NCBI RefSeq assembly: GCF_000003815.2
Contig: NC_049987.1
Span: 10,058,452-10,122,451, forward strand
DNA from: Branchiostoma floridae
Lineage: Eukaryota; Chordata; Leptocardii; Amphioxiformes; Branchiostomatidae
Length of the DNA stretch: 64,000 nt
Direction: 5' to 3'
Both the position numbers and the translations under genes were made by a program. Positions 20,701-33,526 of this stretch are shown here, piece by piece; position 1 is the stretch's first letter; every line of letters starts with the position of its first letter. A model generated the notes under the pieces. The model made no database searches. It was not told the DNA's origin and saw nothing but the letters and a program-made list of their open reading frames with translations.

Positions 20701-23348
20701 GTTTCCAAAGCAAAGGGGTCCATATCATGGGATGATTATCTCCTCTGGGCACAGAGGGGAAACATTCTTACGGACAGATAATGCAAAGTCCAACCGTTGA
20801 TGACACTCTATCATGGTCTACGATCACACTTCTCTCTGACGTTTGAAGAATTCTATTGGCGAATGCAGGACGGACGAACGCCTATTTACTCTTTGCTTCA
20901 TTTGTCTTTTTGGGATATTTTTAAGGGGGGGGGGGGGCGATAAACCAACAGCGTCGTTGTGTACACGTCTATGGATAATGCATTCTACATTACGCGGTTG
21001 ACACATATACCAGGGCATATCATCCCATTTAATAGCTATTACAATAAACTCATGAGATAGTTGCCTATGCCTATGGTTTCTCCCTGTACCTGGCCCAAAA
21101 CACAGCTGTAATAGTCACTGATATAGTTTGTCTCATCAAAGAGGTTAAAAAATAAGTTATCTCATCTACAGGGTAAATAAAGTTAGTATGTAAATAGGGA
21201 AATAGGTCAACAGATGGGGCTGAAATCAAACAGAACTGCTGAGCCATATTTTTATGAACAGAATCATTTTTATCCAAAATACAAGCAAGGCAAAAGAAGC
21301 ACATTTTGTCCAATTTTGATTATGGATTACCAATACGCTCAACAAGTAATTAGATGATGGTGTATAATGATTCATTATGTATTGTCAGGGATTTCTAACT
21401 CTTTGAATGAAAATAAACAAGAATACTAATGAAGTATGATAGTTATCCAAGTACAAATAAAGGGGCTTTTCTTTAGCCATACGCCTTTTATAGGAATTCG
21501 TTGAAAATCCGCAGTGAAAATCCATGCTGCCTGACTTGGACAGTGACATATCAGGGGCCATCGTTTATTTGAACCCTTCGCCAGTAAAGACTCCAGTGAG
21601 AATGTTATGGATACGAACCGTTTATAGTTCCCTGGAGAAATCTGTCGTGATGGTCCTGAATGGACGAAGGCATTCTGGTACACAACCTTCCTTTACGCAA
21701 AGTAGATTTTAACATGGACAGGGTGAAGCATGTATTGGTGGCAATGGTGCGAATCACAACCATGGTTTTGAACATTTGCCTTGTTACCGTGCTTCAGCCA
21801 CGTATTGGGAAATGAGTCTTCTTTGTCACATCCAACAGTCGGATTGCATTCTCAGAACAGTTGCAAACCGAATTGTACAACAAACCAGACAAAAAAACTG
21901 TACCTTTTTGCTAAGGTAGCAAGAACCACATCATCAATGATTAGGCTATAAATGATAAATGCACATTACGATGCTATTATGCTTTAGGCAAGATTGATAG
22001 TCACAACTAACACACAGCACAAACTGACATTAGCTTCAAACTTTACTGGAAATAATCGATTGGCCGAAAATGTAGTAGTTATGTAGCTGCATCTTGCAAT
22101 TGGTTATCCAACATCTGTTTTGGAATGTCACGCATGTGATTCAAAATCACAACCTATTGAGAAACGTCATGCGACTGGCCCATTTTCACGAAGATGTATT
22201 GTAGTCTAGTTGGTTTGCCACCGTGACACACGTATATATGTGTACGGTACTACCTGTTACACAGAGATACGCAAATAAAGAAATTTGTCTTACCTGAAGG
22301 TTCATCAACCAACCATACAGCTTGAAGAAGAAGATCTTTTGAAGTTCCACTGCCACAGTGAAATATTTTTACAATCGGTTCGAGGGTTTTCACCATGCTT
22401 CGAGTGTTTTCATCATGCTATGGCTTTGGTCCGGTAGGGAGTCTGTATATTAAGTTTGTTGTAATGCACATATATTATGTTTGGTTGCGTGATCGAGACA
22501 CAATATGGACACTCAGTCAAACGTGATCATATCAAAAGGCATGGTGTCACGCCACGTGCCAAGGGCAAGGTGGGCGTAAAATCCCACAGTGTCCACTACT
22601 TTCAGTTTTCCCAGTAGCGCTTTCAAACGACGCCGATCGTGCAAATTCCCACACATACAGGAACGGTGGTGGGCGGGGTGTTAAAACAAATCATCGATCG
22701 TATTTTCCACTGGGCTTCCGTGGCGACGAAACCTACTCCCAACTGGGTCAATCATGCCTTTTCGATAAAAGCCATTATGTCGCTTGCTGGGTCGTTTTTC
22801 TTTCGATTTTACAAATTAGAACATGGACTTGGACATAATCTGTTACTGTTATGCAGTCCACAGCCGTAAGAAACTTCGGGTAACCCCGTTTTAACTAGGG
22901 TGGCAATACATTTTCTAAAAACGTCCTTGGTTGACCATACTGTTTCTTAAGTGCTGCCTCTCAGGTACCGTTCTGAGTTCTCAGCTGGCCGTGCTGGACA
23001 ATACCGGGTTGGGCGTGGGCTCTTAATGGGGTATCTCTCTAGACTGCGGCATGTAGGCGGCGTCTTGAAATATCCATTCCTGGATTCGCAATGAATGCAC
23101 ATACTGTGTTCATGTAGCCACCAACTGCATATAGATTATATTGCAGTATGGTCTTAATTTAGATAGAAGTAGGAAGCAAAATGCCCCCCCCCTCCTCAAG
23201 AAGAAAAAAAATGACTGGTATATTGAATAAAAAGAAGGTACGTATTATTCTTAAATCACTAGATTGAACGCAGTCCCTGTTTTCTCAAATTAGCAATGAC
23301 CGGATGCGTGCAAATGTAAATGCTAATACTGGGCCGTGTACGCTGTTA
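20701..23348. other. Intergenic or intronic, no supported gene
   Basis: It includes a poly-G run of about 13 bases at 20926-20938 and a poly-C run near 23185. The 60-90 codon frames (21071-21313, 21426-21712, 22639-22869) have no motifs or splice context. Confidence 0.4.
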
Positions 23349-23421
23349 AGGCCCCCTCTCACTTGACGTGCGGCACGCTTGCGGCATTGCTGCGTTCGAA
23401 AACGCAGATGTACCGCCACGG

Positions 23422-23486
23422 AACCTAGAGGTGCCGCAAGCAAACCTAGAGGTGCCGCAAGCAAACCTAGAAGTGCCGCAAGCAAG
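23422..23486. repeat. 21-bp tandem repeat inside the transposon
   Basis: Three copies of AACCTAGAGGTGCCGCAAGC(A), the third with one change (AGAAGTG). Each contains one GTGCCGCAAG motif, so the array spaces that motif every 21 bp. Confidence 0.9.
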
Positions 23487-23529
23487 CGCGACGTTTTTTA
23501 AAAAGTTTAAAAATAACGCAAGTGGCAAG

Positions 23530-23583
23530 ATGCCGCAACAGTGCCGCAACAGTGCCGCAACGGTGCCGCAACAGTGCCGCCAC
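23530..23583. repeat. 11-bp tandem repeat inside the transposon
   Basis: About five copies of GTGCCGCAACA with one variant (GTGCCGCAACG). The motif core is the same as in the 21-bp array but repeats every 11 bp. It is probably a transposase-binding cluster, by analogy with subterminal repeats of other DNA transposons. Confidence 0.9.
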
Positions 23584-25394
23584 CATGCCCCAAACAGTAT
23601 CAAGGATATATTTTGCCTGTTTTACACCAAGAATCAAAAGTAAACATCCTTTTATCACCGAAAAACTATTTTAGATGCATTTCTAATAATTTTACAGTGG
23701 TTTTCGATCCAGTAAAAACACTGCGAATTCCACAAAACTTACCTTGTATCCGTATTCAGAGTTAACTTAAAAATACATCTTTTGAATTATTTAATTGGAA
23801 GTAGGTCAGTATTTTATACTTGAAAACAATAAATAAGTAACTGGTTTATCGATTAACCTACGGATGTAGAGAAAAAGATTATCGTACAACGTTCAAAAAT
23901 AATTTATTTATGTTGGATGATAACGAGTTTGCGTTTGCGTTATAACGTTACAAGCTAATCATTGCTCAGCCTGGTAGCCTGCCACCGATAAAATACAAAA
24001 TTGCAGTCATTCAAACCGATGGGCCATATTTTTCTCACTTTTTACAAATATGATAGACTTAGACATCAATAGGCTGGCAAGCCATCCGCCGACAATGAAA
24101 ATACTCCGCGTCATACAAAATAAGTATGAAATATCAAGCATTTTCATTTTAAAAATTTGCAAAATTGGTGAATAAACATATTAACATACATAATTACACA
24201 TAACGTTACATGGTGCAAAACGTACACATCGATTCAAATCTGGTATATGGTTCGTGTCCGTTCAGTTGGGTCATTTCCTTTACAGTAAAAGTCGTTCAAG
24301 GTTATTTATAGCATATGTATCATATAATTCATTATCATAAGGGAAATCTTTTCATTATAAATCTCATTTTTGGGCATTCTCATCATTTTACAGTGATTTT
24401 TCATAAATTGACAACGCTGCAATTGCCAATAACATGTTCATTTAGTTTAGAAACGCAACAGTGCCGCACGTCAGTGTGAGTGCAAGACAAAAATCGGCGA
24501 AATTAACACAGCAGTGCCGCAGTGAACGAACGCAGCAATGCCGCAAGCGTGCCGCACGTCAAGTGAGAGGGGGCCTTTACATTGCGAGCAAACACATACA
24601 GCAGCGTACGTATACATTACATTAAACTCCTGTCGAAAGGCTGTTTGAGACGGCTTGAGTTGATAAGGTCATGTCCAGCTTTTAGCACCAAAGTCTACGT
24701 CGTGAGGCGAATTCCTTCCTCCCTCTTAAAGACTGGGTCGGAAGGTTACTACAATTGTTGTGCCCTTCGCTGCATCTGATCGACAAGGAACCTTCAATGT
24801 ACAGAAAAGCACTTAAAACATTTCGACAGAAAGTATGAGATTGTATACACTGATATTACAAATGTTGTGTCATGTGTTGCGTAACTGGTAGTAGAGTGTC
24901 GGAGAGTAAGAAAGAAAGTAAAAAAATTATGACACCAACATTTTTTTTCGCCTGATAAATTAATCCCTTTCATTGAACTGAATGGAGAAATATGATCTGA
25001 AGTCATTCAATTGAGAAATATGTCTGAAGAGTCTGGAAGAAAATGATGACTGATGCCTCATCAAACTGTGCACAACTGATGCTTCAACAATGTGTCATTT
25101 GTGTCATTCGCTCCGAAAAGCTCTAGGAAGCTTGACAAGAGCGTTACGTATGCCCTAATTACACACTACCTGCGCGGCAACTTTAGAAGAACAAATCAAA
25201 AATGCAATTTTATCCTCTATAAATCAATTGAATTTAATAAAAATTATCGCACATGTACATATAAAAAACGATTATGAACTGACAAACGATTATTCAAAAT
25301 TTGCGAAACCAAGAAAGCACAAACTATATCGGTCACACTAAGTGGGGCAGTTTAATTGAGAGATCAATCAATTCTGTCATAGTTCTTGCTTGTA

Positions 25395-25512
25395 TGGGTG
25401 TATGTACTATAGGTGGTCCAATTAGCGACCAGAACAATTTGTGTCTCGGTTTCTACCGCTTCTACGAACTTTCGGGACCCCAATTACAACAGTCGGCAAT
25501 GCGACATCACTG
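25395..25512. mobile_element. Possible degenerate MITE end
   Basis: It contains GGACCCCAATTACAACAG and then GCGACATCACTGCGACATGA. The layout (a GGTCCCAATTAC-type start, then GCGAC-rich sequence) recurs at 26198-26270, which suggests two old copies of one family. No matching opposite end was found. Confidence 0.3.
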
Positions 25513-26197
25513 CGACATGAATTAGACTGTTGTGATAAAACAGAAGTCTTGCTGAACAAATCCACCCACCCACCTAAAGCGTTAAAATAGATATAAAAGT
25601 CATGGATCACTCTGTCCAATCGCACGGTCACAAGGCGGTCGTAACTAGGTCACCACCCTCGAGGAGGAGGTTTAATATCATAAGGAACGCAAACGTTGCT
25701 ATAAAAATGACTCCCTTGTATCGGCGTTTCTCACTTGGCTTCTTCTAGGCGTGAACGCAAAATTGGGGTAGTCTGTAAAAAGATTACGAAGTTCAGGGGG
25801 CTAATTGTTACCAATCTACAGCCAACAAGTTCTGCTTGTCCTGTAATAAACCCAAACTTTACAATGGTCCCGATTGGCTGTGTTATTTCGGGTGTCGATT
25901 TGAAGTACCGCAAATGGAATGACCTCTTGAACTTTGCGCCACAACTTGGTAGTAGTCACCAACAACTCTACACTGTATGTCCCAAAACGTTTTAGTGCTA
26001 TCCTCTTTTGCACAAAATCCGAGGAGTATACTTAAATTAGAGTGGTGTCTTCTAAATGTCAATGTTAGTCGTTGCCATTTCCTGCACGATATTGACTATC
26101 TCTAGCATCCCTCTCTAAAGTGACACTTCCTTTGGTCTGCCCACAGCTGATAACGTATTAATGCATTCACAGTGACGCACGTTCACGGGCATTTTGC

Positions 26198-26270
26198 CTA
26201 CAATATGGTCCCAATTACAAATTCTACTACATTACGATTGCACTACGACTTCTCTGCGACCCAAACTGGA
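26198..26270. mobile_element. Possible degenerate MITE end, second copy
   Basis: TATGGTCCCAATTACAAATT is followed by CACTACGACTTCTCTGCGAC, the same order as at 25395-25512. The opposite terminus is not visible. Confidence 0.3.
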
Positions 26271-27041
26271 TTTTTGTAAGCCTTGACTTCATAAGTGTAA
26301 TACCATGCAAAATTTAAAAGTATTACTGGAAATATGAAAATGCACAATGCAAAATGTCTTCCTTTATCTCTGAAAATCATGGAACACCCCGTCAACTTAC
26401 TCACAGCAAGGCCGTAGTGCCCGCGGAATAGAGGCGTTATTAAGATCTTACGATGCATTTATATTTATCTGCCCTCGAGATGCTGGTTGGAACGACGATA
26501 AATATTTAGACTGCGGTTTTGGGTTTCTCTTTGTCCGAGTAAAATTAATCTGCTTCTACATCATAACCAAGATAGTAGGCAAAACTACCCCTCTCGTATA
26601 TGCCATAAAATTACTCTATTGATTCAGCCCTTACATATTTAATTGCTGCCCAAGTACCAATTGCAACAGGCCATTTTTTCATGTCCCCACCACGGTAATA
26701 AACGTGTGAATATATTTATTTTAAGGTACGCATGTTGCAAATATTGGATACCATAAGAAATATGCAACTCCGATACAACGTATTTTGTGCATGGAGGGCA
26801 AAATGACTGATATTCCGGCTTCCTGTGTTAATATGGTCGAGTTTCCACGTACCTTGGCTATTAACGTGTCATAAAACGTAAGCTATGGTTGTGTTATGCT
26901 CCCCTCACGCTCGAATGATATTCTTTCAGTTGTCGTCAAGTATCATGGAGTAAGGATCGCATGCCCTTAACCACATGTAACTGCTGTGCTACTCTCTCCT
27001 ATAGATATTGATCTTGGAACGCTCTTATCTGTTTATTTCAG

Positions 27042-27172
27042 GTCTTATCTTTGACCGTGAATGTCCAGAAACCTTAAAGCCACGCGTTCCTGACTGGAAG
27101 GCAACTGTGTGAGAAGAAATCTGATGACCGCACGAAACACAGAAAAGATTTCGCAGCAACATCATCTCACAG
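27042..27172 (+). other. Possible untranslated or first coding exon
   Basis: The acceptor CTGTTTATTTCAG precedes 27042 and the donor TCTCACAG|GTGAGT follows 27172. All three frames contain a stop, so this cannot be a fully coding internal exon. An ATG at 27123 stays open for 16 codons to the donor (MTARNTEKISQQHHLT), so it could hold a translation start, or be an exon of a noncoding RNA. No neighbouring exon was linked to it. Confidence 0.25.
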
Positions 27173-29160
27173 GTGAGTTCAATGTTATTGCTTACATTGT
27201 CCTTCACTTTGGGCCACGATAAGGCCATGTTTTAAGGATACCAGAAAACCGAATCCCCAAAGTTACCCTGAGTTTGGTGCGGAGGGGAAAAAGAAATGAG
27301 AACGTCCCAACACTACTTGGATACGCACTGTGACTAGATACCTAGCGGTAATGGGCATCACGTAATATTCAGCTCTTATGTTAGCACAGAACAGGCCTGG
27401 GTGTAAGAAACTGTTTACAGCCTAATGTTTAACATGGAAAGAAGAAAATAAGTAAGTGAATTAGGCTTTAGAATTTACGATTATAATTCTTCAGCAGATC
27501 TAAAGATACCTCAGTTTGTACTTGACGTTTTGTACAGTGGGCATGGTGTATCAGTTGACTGACGGTACAGATTTATAATTTCCAGCCGTTCCATGCTTTC
27601 AAGTTTGCCACCCAGCGTCTTACACCACAATAGCGTATAATGTATATTTATTGTCTGTGTAATGTTAATGAAGTTTATATAACATTAAGCCATAAGATAT
27701 TATTTGGTGCAATTGATAAGCCAGTATAGTATGCGTGGATTGTTCGATCTGTTGACTGATACTGCACAAGTTAGCACTGTAATAACAGTATTCTGCATTG
27801 CATTGATGAAAAAGTAAATCACTTCCCTACACTGTCCCTTTAGAGTAAAAATGATCTCTTTATAGCCAGGCGTGTGTGCTGAAATATGGTCTACCACCTC
27901 TTTATAGTGGCCAAACGTCAGTACAATGAGCTTAACGGATCGAACATACAGAGTTCTATGGCTGTGGATCAGTAAATGTTCTGCCAAATGTTGGCATTCC
28001 AAAGAGCTCTTAATCTCGAAGGGACTGAACTAATGGTCGCTGTGGCCAGACTCAATCACCGAAACGTAAGTTTAAGCTTCTGCACAGCATCAAGATGATA
28101 GCTTTTCTCTCCTAAATGGGAATCCTGCCTTTTACCCAAATGCCTTGGTCAGCCAGGCAGTGCTCAAGTCCGGCATGATGAATTGATAATCATCTCTTTG
28201 GATTCTATGACTGTCTGTAAAGAATTAGCCAAAGCCCGTCCACTATCACATGTCACATATCAATATTATGTATTTTGGTCGATGATGGATTATGTATATC
28301 CATTCTTCATATATTTGATCATTATCAAGGCTGTGATGCGCTATTACCGGAAACATCAACAATGATTTGTGAATACAGGTAATACTTTATTAAAAACATG
28401 TTGACAGGATCCAATGCACTATTGATGTCCTATTTTGGTCATTACAATGTTTATTGAATGTCACTGGATAACTTAAAGTTTCATCTGTATTGATAAAAGT
28501 CATTATGAATGAAGTCAATTGCAAACTGTAATTTCCAGCACAAGAAATTGGCTACCAGAAAACTCTGGCTCTGCATGGTGTATCTTTTCTCTTCGGTGTT
28601 CAAGACGATAATTCAAACGGAGTATTAGCCAAAGAGCTCGACAACAGACCTGAGTCAGCCTACAGATGTATCATATGTGGTAGAGACCGCCATTCTCGTA
28701 TAGGACTGCTTAGCAATAGCCGAAGCTGTAGAGCTGATATCAGTTGGAATTTCAATATGATCATTACTGACCTAATGAGGCCACATATTAGCCCAAAAGA
28801 CAGTAGTTGTCTTTGGCACTTTAATTGAAAGAGGCAACGTATTGAAAGGGCTATGAATAGAGTTGGTATACGGGCTGTTCTAAGGCATCAAGGTATAAAG
28901 CAGCAGCTTCTGAAAGTTTTGAAATTCAATTCGCCGCGTAGTGTCCACAGAATTGCGCCTTAGCAAAGCTGGTAAGAGTACTACGACTGAGGTCATCTGG
29001 AAAACGGTTTGATGTATAACCTGTCTGCAGATTGTTGGAGAGGTTACACGAGGGCAAATTTGGAAAATCATTCATATTGGTCCTTACCCTCCATTATAGA
29101 CGTCCTTAGCTGACACATCGACCATAGTAGGTAGTATCCTATATTCTTCGTGGTCGAATT
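27173..29160. other. No supported gene
   Basis: A 30-codon ATG frame from about 27974 ends at a donor-like CGAAAC|GTAAGT near 28055 (RALNLEGTELMVAVARLNHR). It is too short and isolated to call. Frames at 27700-28002 (minus) and 28183-28365 (plus) show no motif. Confidence 0.35.
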
Positions 29161-29992
29161 GATTTTCCTTAGTTTTAAGTCTCCGGGCAAATTGACCATG
29201 TCTATAGCAATCTAGGGGATGAATGGTATTACAGAAAAAAAGATTGTTTTCATAACTGACAGTCTTGAGTATTAGTAATAATATATATTATCCAATAATC
29301 AAACTGGTAACAATGTATACCAAGCCATCAGCGTGGCTCATTATCATTTATTTATTTATTTATTCATTCTTTGTTGATGTAAAACTGCACTCACCGTTCG
29401 AGTAGAAGTGAGAACCTGATTGCCCGTGAGGGCAGTTATTGATGCAACAAATTCACCAGCTACCCAATGCTGTCTATTCGTCTTTAGCGGTAAGAGTACG
29501 TAAGGCACTTAAGTCTACATGTTTACACCTTGTGCCAGCCAGTAATCATGACTGATTTGGGGGGTTGGGAAAGCTCGATTTTCCTTAGTTTTAAGTCTCC
29601 GGCAAATTGACCATGTCTATAGCAATCTAGGGGGTGAATGGTATTTCAGAAAAAAAATATTGTATTCATAACCGATAGTCTGGAGTATTAGCAATTATAT
29701 ATCTTATCCTGGTTACATTGGTAATAATTTGTACCAATCCATCAGCGTGTCTCATTATAATTCATTTATTTACTTATTCATTCTTTGTTGATGTAAAACT
29801 GCACTCACCGTTCGAGTAGAAGTGAAAGCCTGATTGCCCGTGAGGGCAGTTATTGATGCAACAGATTCACCAGCTGCCCAATGCTGTCTATTCGTCTTTA
29901 GCGGTAAGAGTACGTAAGGCACTTAAGTCTACATGTTTACACCTTGTGCCAGCCAGTAATCATGACTGATTCGGGGGGTTGGAAAAGCTCGA
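29161..29992. repeat. 416-bp tandem duplication
   Basis: Copies 29161-29576 and 29577-29992 are collinear over their whole length. Shared blocks include GATTTTCCTTAGTTTTAAGT at the start, TTCATTCTTTGTTGATGTAA in the middle, ACTGCACTCACCGTTCGAG, and CATGACTGATTYGGGGGGTT near the end. Differences are scattered substitutions and small indels, mostly in the AT-rich part, so the duplication is not brand new. No frame is conserved in both copies. Confidence 0.95.
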
Positions 29993-30514
29993 CCGCAGAT
30001 AACCCTTATTGACAAGTTGGCCAATTACGGGAGACCCACACACCAATTCACCTTCGACTTCAGAATTCCATTGACTCTTCAAGGACGCATGCGTTGTGTC
30101 ACAGTTGGTTACAGTTGGAACAATTAACAAGAGATATCTGTACACTTTTTGAGTGATACGTTGTTGCAGAAAACAGTTTTTAACATGCTTTATACTGTGT
30201 TACTTATTTTGCCAGTAGTGATGTCTTGTGGAACGTTAGTGGCTTTTTTTTAGTACAAAGATTTACGAAAAGGACGAAATCTATCAAGTCAACTTTAAGA
30301 GAGAGCTTTATCTCCAAGCAGTCTAAAAACATCATCAGTTTAAGAATATAGTTCTGCATATCATAACGTGGGACTGGAAAGAGATGTAGTATCAAGTAAA
30401 TATTGACCTTGGATGTGATAACAGTGGGATATCAAGATCACTTCCTGATTTTCCCTACAGCTTTGCATACACTATCATGTGTAATATAGAGGCATGTTCA
30501 GCAGTGTTTATTCA
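29993..30514. other. No gene seen
   Basis: Two minus-strand frames of about 60 codons (29960-30145 and 30204-30395) have no motif. Nothing else was noted. Confidence 0.4.
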
Positions 30515-30731
30515 CACCCCTTTCAACTGGAGGGCTGCGATTCGGAGTGACCCGAGAATTTTACAAATAGATTACTGACAAAAAATCTGGTTTGTATGTT
30601 TTGTATGTTTTGCTGTCTTTAGATACTTGTCAAAGTATGTTATGAATACTTTAGTATTCTATAATATTTCAATCATAAATTCGAGTGTTATACAAAACAA
30701 ATTTTGGTCGCTGTATGGTACCATAGGCTTA
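30515..30731. mobile_element. Old MITE relic related to the 6.9-kb element
   Basis: The left side, CACCCCTTTCAACTGGAGGG, resembles the start of the 6917 element (ACCCCCTTTCCACTAGGACG). The interior TGTATGTTTTGCTGTCTTTA at 30603 resembles its core. The right side ends with TTTGGTCGCTGTATGGTACC, comparable to its GGTCGCAGTGAG end. The inverted termini have decayed, so the limits are approximate. Confidence 0.4.
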
Positions 30732-33199
30732 CTTGCAATGCATTTATGTGGAGCAATATATAAAAGTAAAGCACGTTAATATTTAAAAAAAATGCATGTT
30801 CAACTCACATGACAGTGCTGCCAGCCAGTACGATCTCCTCTCGTGATATCTTGACATCTGGTTGAGAGATGTGATGATGAGAGGACGAAGGTGTACTTCC
30901 AGGACTTCATATGGGTAAACAGCAACTAATGAACGCCACGCAGGTCTTATGCTACTGTAATTTGGGATGAATATTCTTCAAGCGATGTCCACCCCTGGTG
31001 CATTTGTGGAGGTACAATAAGTGCCCCCCCAAATGAGATTGATCCATCTGCATGTTTACGTATAGGATCGATCAAATATATTGTTTGGTCAGCCCGATTT
31101 ATTTCATTTTGGCTCCATAAATTGGATATTGGCAGTATCTATTCTGTATTCTGCTTAATAGATCTATCACTATGCTTTATTCGATTCGACAAACTTATGT
31201 ATTAGAAGCACAAAATATAACATTTAGGGGCCGTTAGTACTTCCAGATGATGATGATGATGATGATGATGATGTCAAATATGGAAAACGTTAAATTTTCT
31301 GTTCTTTATAAATACACTTCGTGAATAGTTATACAATGTATATTCTTGAACAACATCTCAAAATACTGATTTGCTTTATCTTTTATTTGCATTCCCGTAA
31401 CCGTTTTATGGAAAGTGAAATCGATTGCTGTCAGAAATAACACAAGCATATTAGTTTTGTTTTACTACAGTACAAAGACGTTTTCTACACCTAAACTACT
31501 TACCTAGAGTTACCTTTTATTGATATTTGTGACACTTGCTTTTAAAAAGAACTAAAGATTTACTTGTACATTGCTGAGAGGTATCCAATACTGCACATGT
31601 TCAAGCGATGTGTTAGTGGCAACGGTTCAATATGCTGCATCCCATTCTGCCTCGGGCACAAAGACGAACATTTCATCATGTCAGTTTACAAAGGAATCTT
31701 TCCTATCGCCTCTCTGCAGATTCTGCTCTTGTCCTTTGTCTTCGTCAGTGATGACCTTAGAGGCGTTGGTGTTCCAGGTTGTATCCAAAGGTTTTAAAGT
31801 TTAGCAAACTTTCCGTACAGTAAGATGATGTGTTTAGAATGATTAAACATTTTGAAGCACCAAAAAGGCGTTAGTTTTCCTTTCATGTTGTGGTACTCTT
31901 TCTTGTAGGCTGTTCCAGAAGGTATAGGTTCCCGGTTAGGGCGTCGGAAACTGCCGTCGAATCTTGCCACCAAAAAGCAACAATGTTAGAACAGCACATC
32001 TACATGTACGAAATTGACAACAAATCAGTAATTTTGTTTGGATAAACATTTCTTACAACTTTTTTCAGACACCCCATTTCCTTTTTGGAATGCATTTTCT
32101 TTGGACGTTGGGCCTTAGGAGCTACCCTTAGGAGTCAGATAGGCTGCTAAGCCATATATTCTGTGGTAAGATCTGTGGCCTTGTGAATCACATTAAAGTT
32201 CGAAGCGCCAGTGCCTCTTCCTCACTACTCCATCTGTATGCATTAAGCCGAGCATCAAAGCCGCCAGCAGGGGCACGAAGATAGCTCTGCAGCTGATAGA
32301 AGAGCTTTATCAGTTCTGCTTAACTTTTCTCATGTCCAGATGGAGTCGTACAAGCTTTATCTACTTTAGTTTACGGCGATTCTATTTTGGTATGGGGTGA
32401 TAAATGTTCTATAACTAAAAAAAGGAGGCAAATGTAATTGTATTTCAGCTTTTGCACAAGTGGGCACGACGACTTCCTGCACTGTAACTGATTGATTAAT
32501 TAGCAACTCTGGGAATTGTTTTGCTGGTAATTTCTACATCCAACAAGAGTTCGTAGACCTCAGGCCTGCATGAAATGTATTGGGTTTCTGTAGACCTATT
32601 GGGTATTTTTGCCTTTTTGTCTGTGGTACGTGGTTGGAAAAATGAGCTTTTTACCGTGTTGGTTGTGCACCATGCAAAAGTCTGACTCTGAAATTCCATT
32701 TTCTGAATTTGTAAGTTTGGACATGGATGAACATTACTTATTTTGGATTTCTTAAGTATGTAACCAACCACAGTACTTTGAAGTTGTTGAGACGCTACCT
32801 TTTTTTTGTCTCAGATGGCCCATGCACATGTAGTTACTCTGTCACATGATATACTAATATCTTCCTATTTCAATGTACTGACCTAATGCAGCTGCTAAGT
32901 CTCCTTGGTTTGTGTTCTTCCAATGATATTCATTAAAGATTTATTTCTGGGGTGTTATTCACTTGACATCGGAATGTTACTTGCATAATTTGACCAATGA
33001 TACTTTTATCTGTAGTTCCATAGACATTAGACAATATGAATAGTGGTAGCCCCCATGCAGCAGCAACAGTTAGTCCCCAGGGTGGTATGATATTTTCATT
33101 CAATCCATCCAACCCAAACCTAAATCTCCTGTAGTATCTAAGCCAAATTTAACAGCATAATTTACTATGAAAAATGTCCTTGTCAATCCCATTTATAGA
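30732..33199. other. No supported gene
   Basis: Overlapping 77-codon plus frames at 31564-31804 and a 91-codon minus frame at 32496-32771 have no recognised motif or splice setting. Otherwise AT-rich single-copy-looking sequence. Confidence 0.4.
31246..31274. repeat. (GAT)n microsatellite
   Basis: About nine uninterrupted GAT units. Confidence 0.97.
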
Positions 33200-33219
33200 T
33201 GGCAAGCTGCTGGCAATGT

Positions 33220-33526
33220 AGCCTGATTAAATCTCGCTTATAGCAGCCCGCCAAACATCCGCCGGCCCGCGGGGAGGGGCCAGTTACAGCCCTGGACAGC
33301 GGAGTTTGTGTTACACAGACTACTGGCAATGGAAGCTTTGAAAAGTTCAGAAGCTGTTGTAGTCAGAGCAAACACCCAGCAAACATCCCCGCAAACCAAT
33401 GAGCAGTTGCTTAGAAGGGGAATTTCATCATATATTTGCCGCGACAAAATGCAACCAACGATACTGAATTTAAAACAGAACAAAGCTAAGCCTCCACCAC
33501 TTAACCCTGCCTGTACCATAGATTAA
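33220..33526 (+). other. Roughly 100-codon open stretch, status unclear
   Basis: The plus frame is free of stops from about 33227 to the TAA at 33526 and is GC-richer than its surroundings at its start. It contains an internal ATG (MEALKSSEAVVVRANTQQTS) and ends KPPPLNPACTID. The minus strand is also open over 33238-33519 (93 codons), so composition alone could explain both. No domain or splice signal supports either frame. It may be the remnant of a repeat-encoded protein. Confidence 0.2.

Larger units (their letters stand above)
23349..24576. mobile_element. Non-autonomous Harbinger-type DNA transposon, 1228 bp
   Basis: The termini are perfect 50-bp inverted repeats beginning AGGCCCCCTCTCACTTGACG and extending to GCATTGCTGCGTTCG. 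TTA directly flanks both ends (23346-23348 and 24577-24579), the typical 3-bp duplication of PIF/Harbinger elements. Both subterminal regions carry many GTGCCGCA motifs. The left side has them in two ordered tandem arrays; the right side has them scattered at about 24461, 24514 and 24539 onward. The interior is AT-rich with no transposase, so the element depends on an enzyme encoded elsewhere. Identical termini imply recent insertion. The frames on both strands at 23285-23765 translate the arrays and are not genes. Confidence 0.93.
24580..27041. other. Intergenic with possible MITE relics
   Basis: No supported gene. The frame at 25735-25995 (86 codons) opens on TTG, has a competing frame on the minus strand and no recognised motif. 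Two similar blocks, at 25395-25512 and 26198-26270, are listed separately. Confidence 0.4.

Noticed and set aside
23285-23765. Several 60-90 codon frames on both strands with repeated peptides such as NLEVPQA
   Set aside because: They translate the 21-bp and 11-bp arrays inside the 23349-24576 transposon; several overlapping frames are open at once because of the repeat.
27974-28055. Short ATG frame ending at CGAAAC|GTAAGT, with a kinase-like ARLNHRN
   Set aside because: Only 30 codons, no acceptor-linked partner exon, and the resemblance rests on a few residues.
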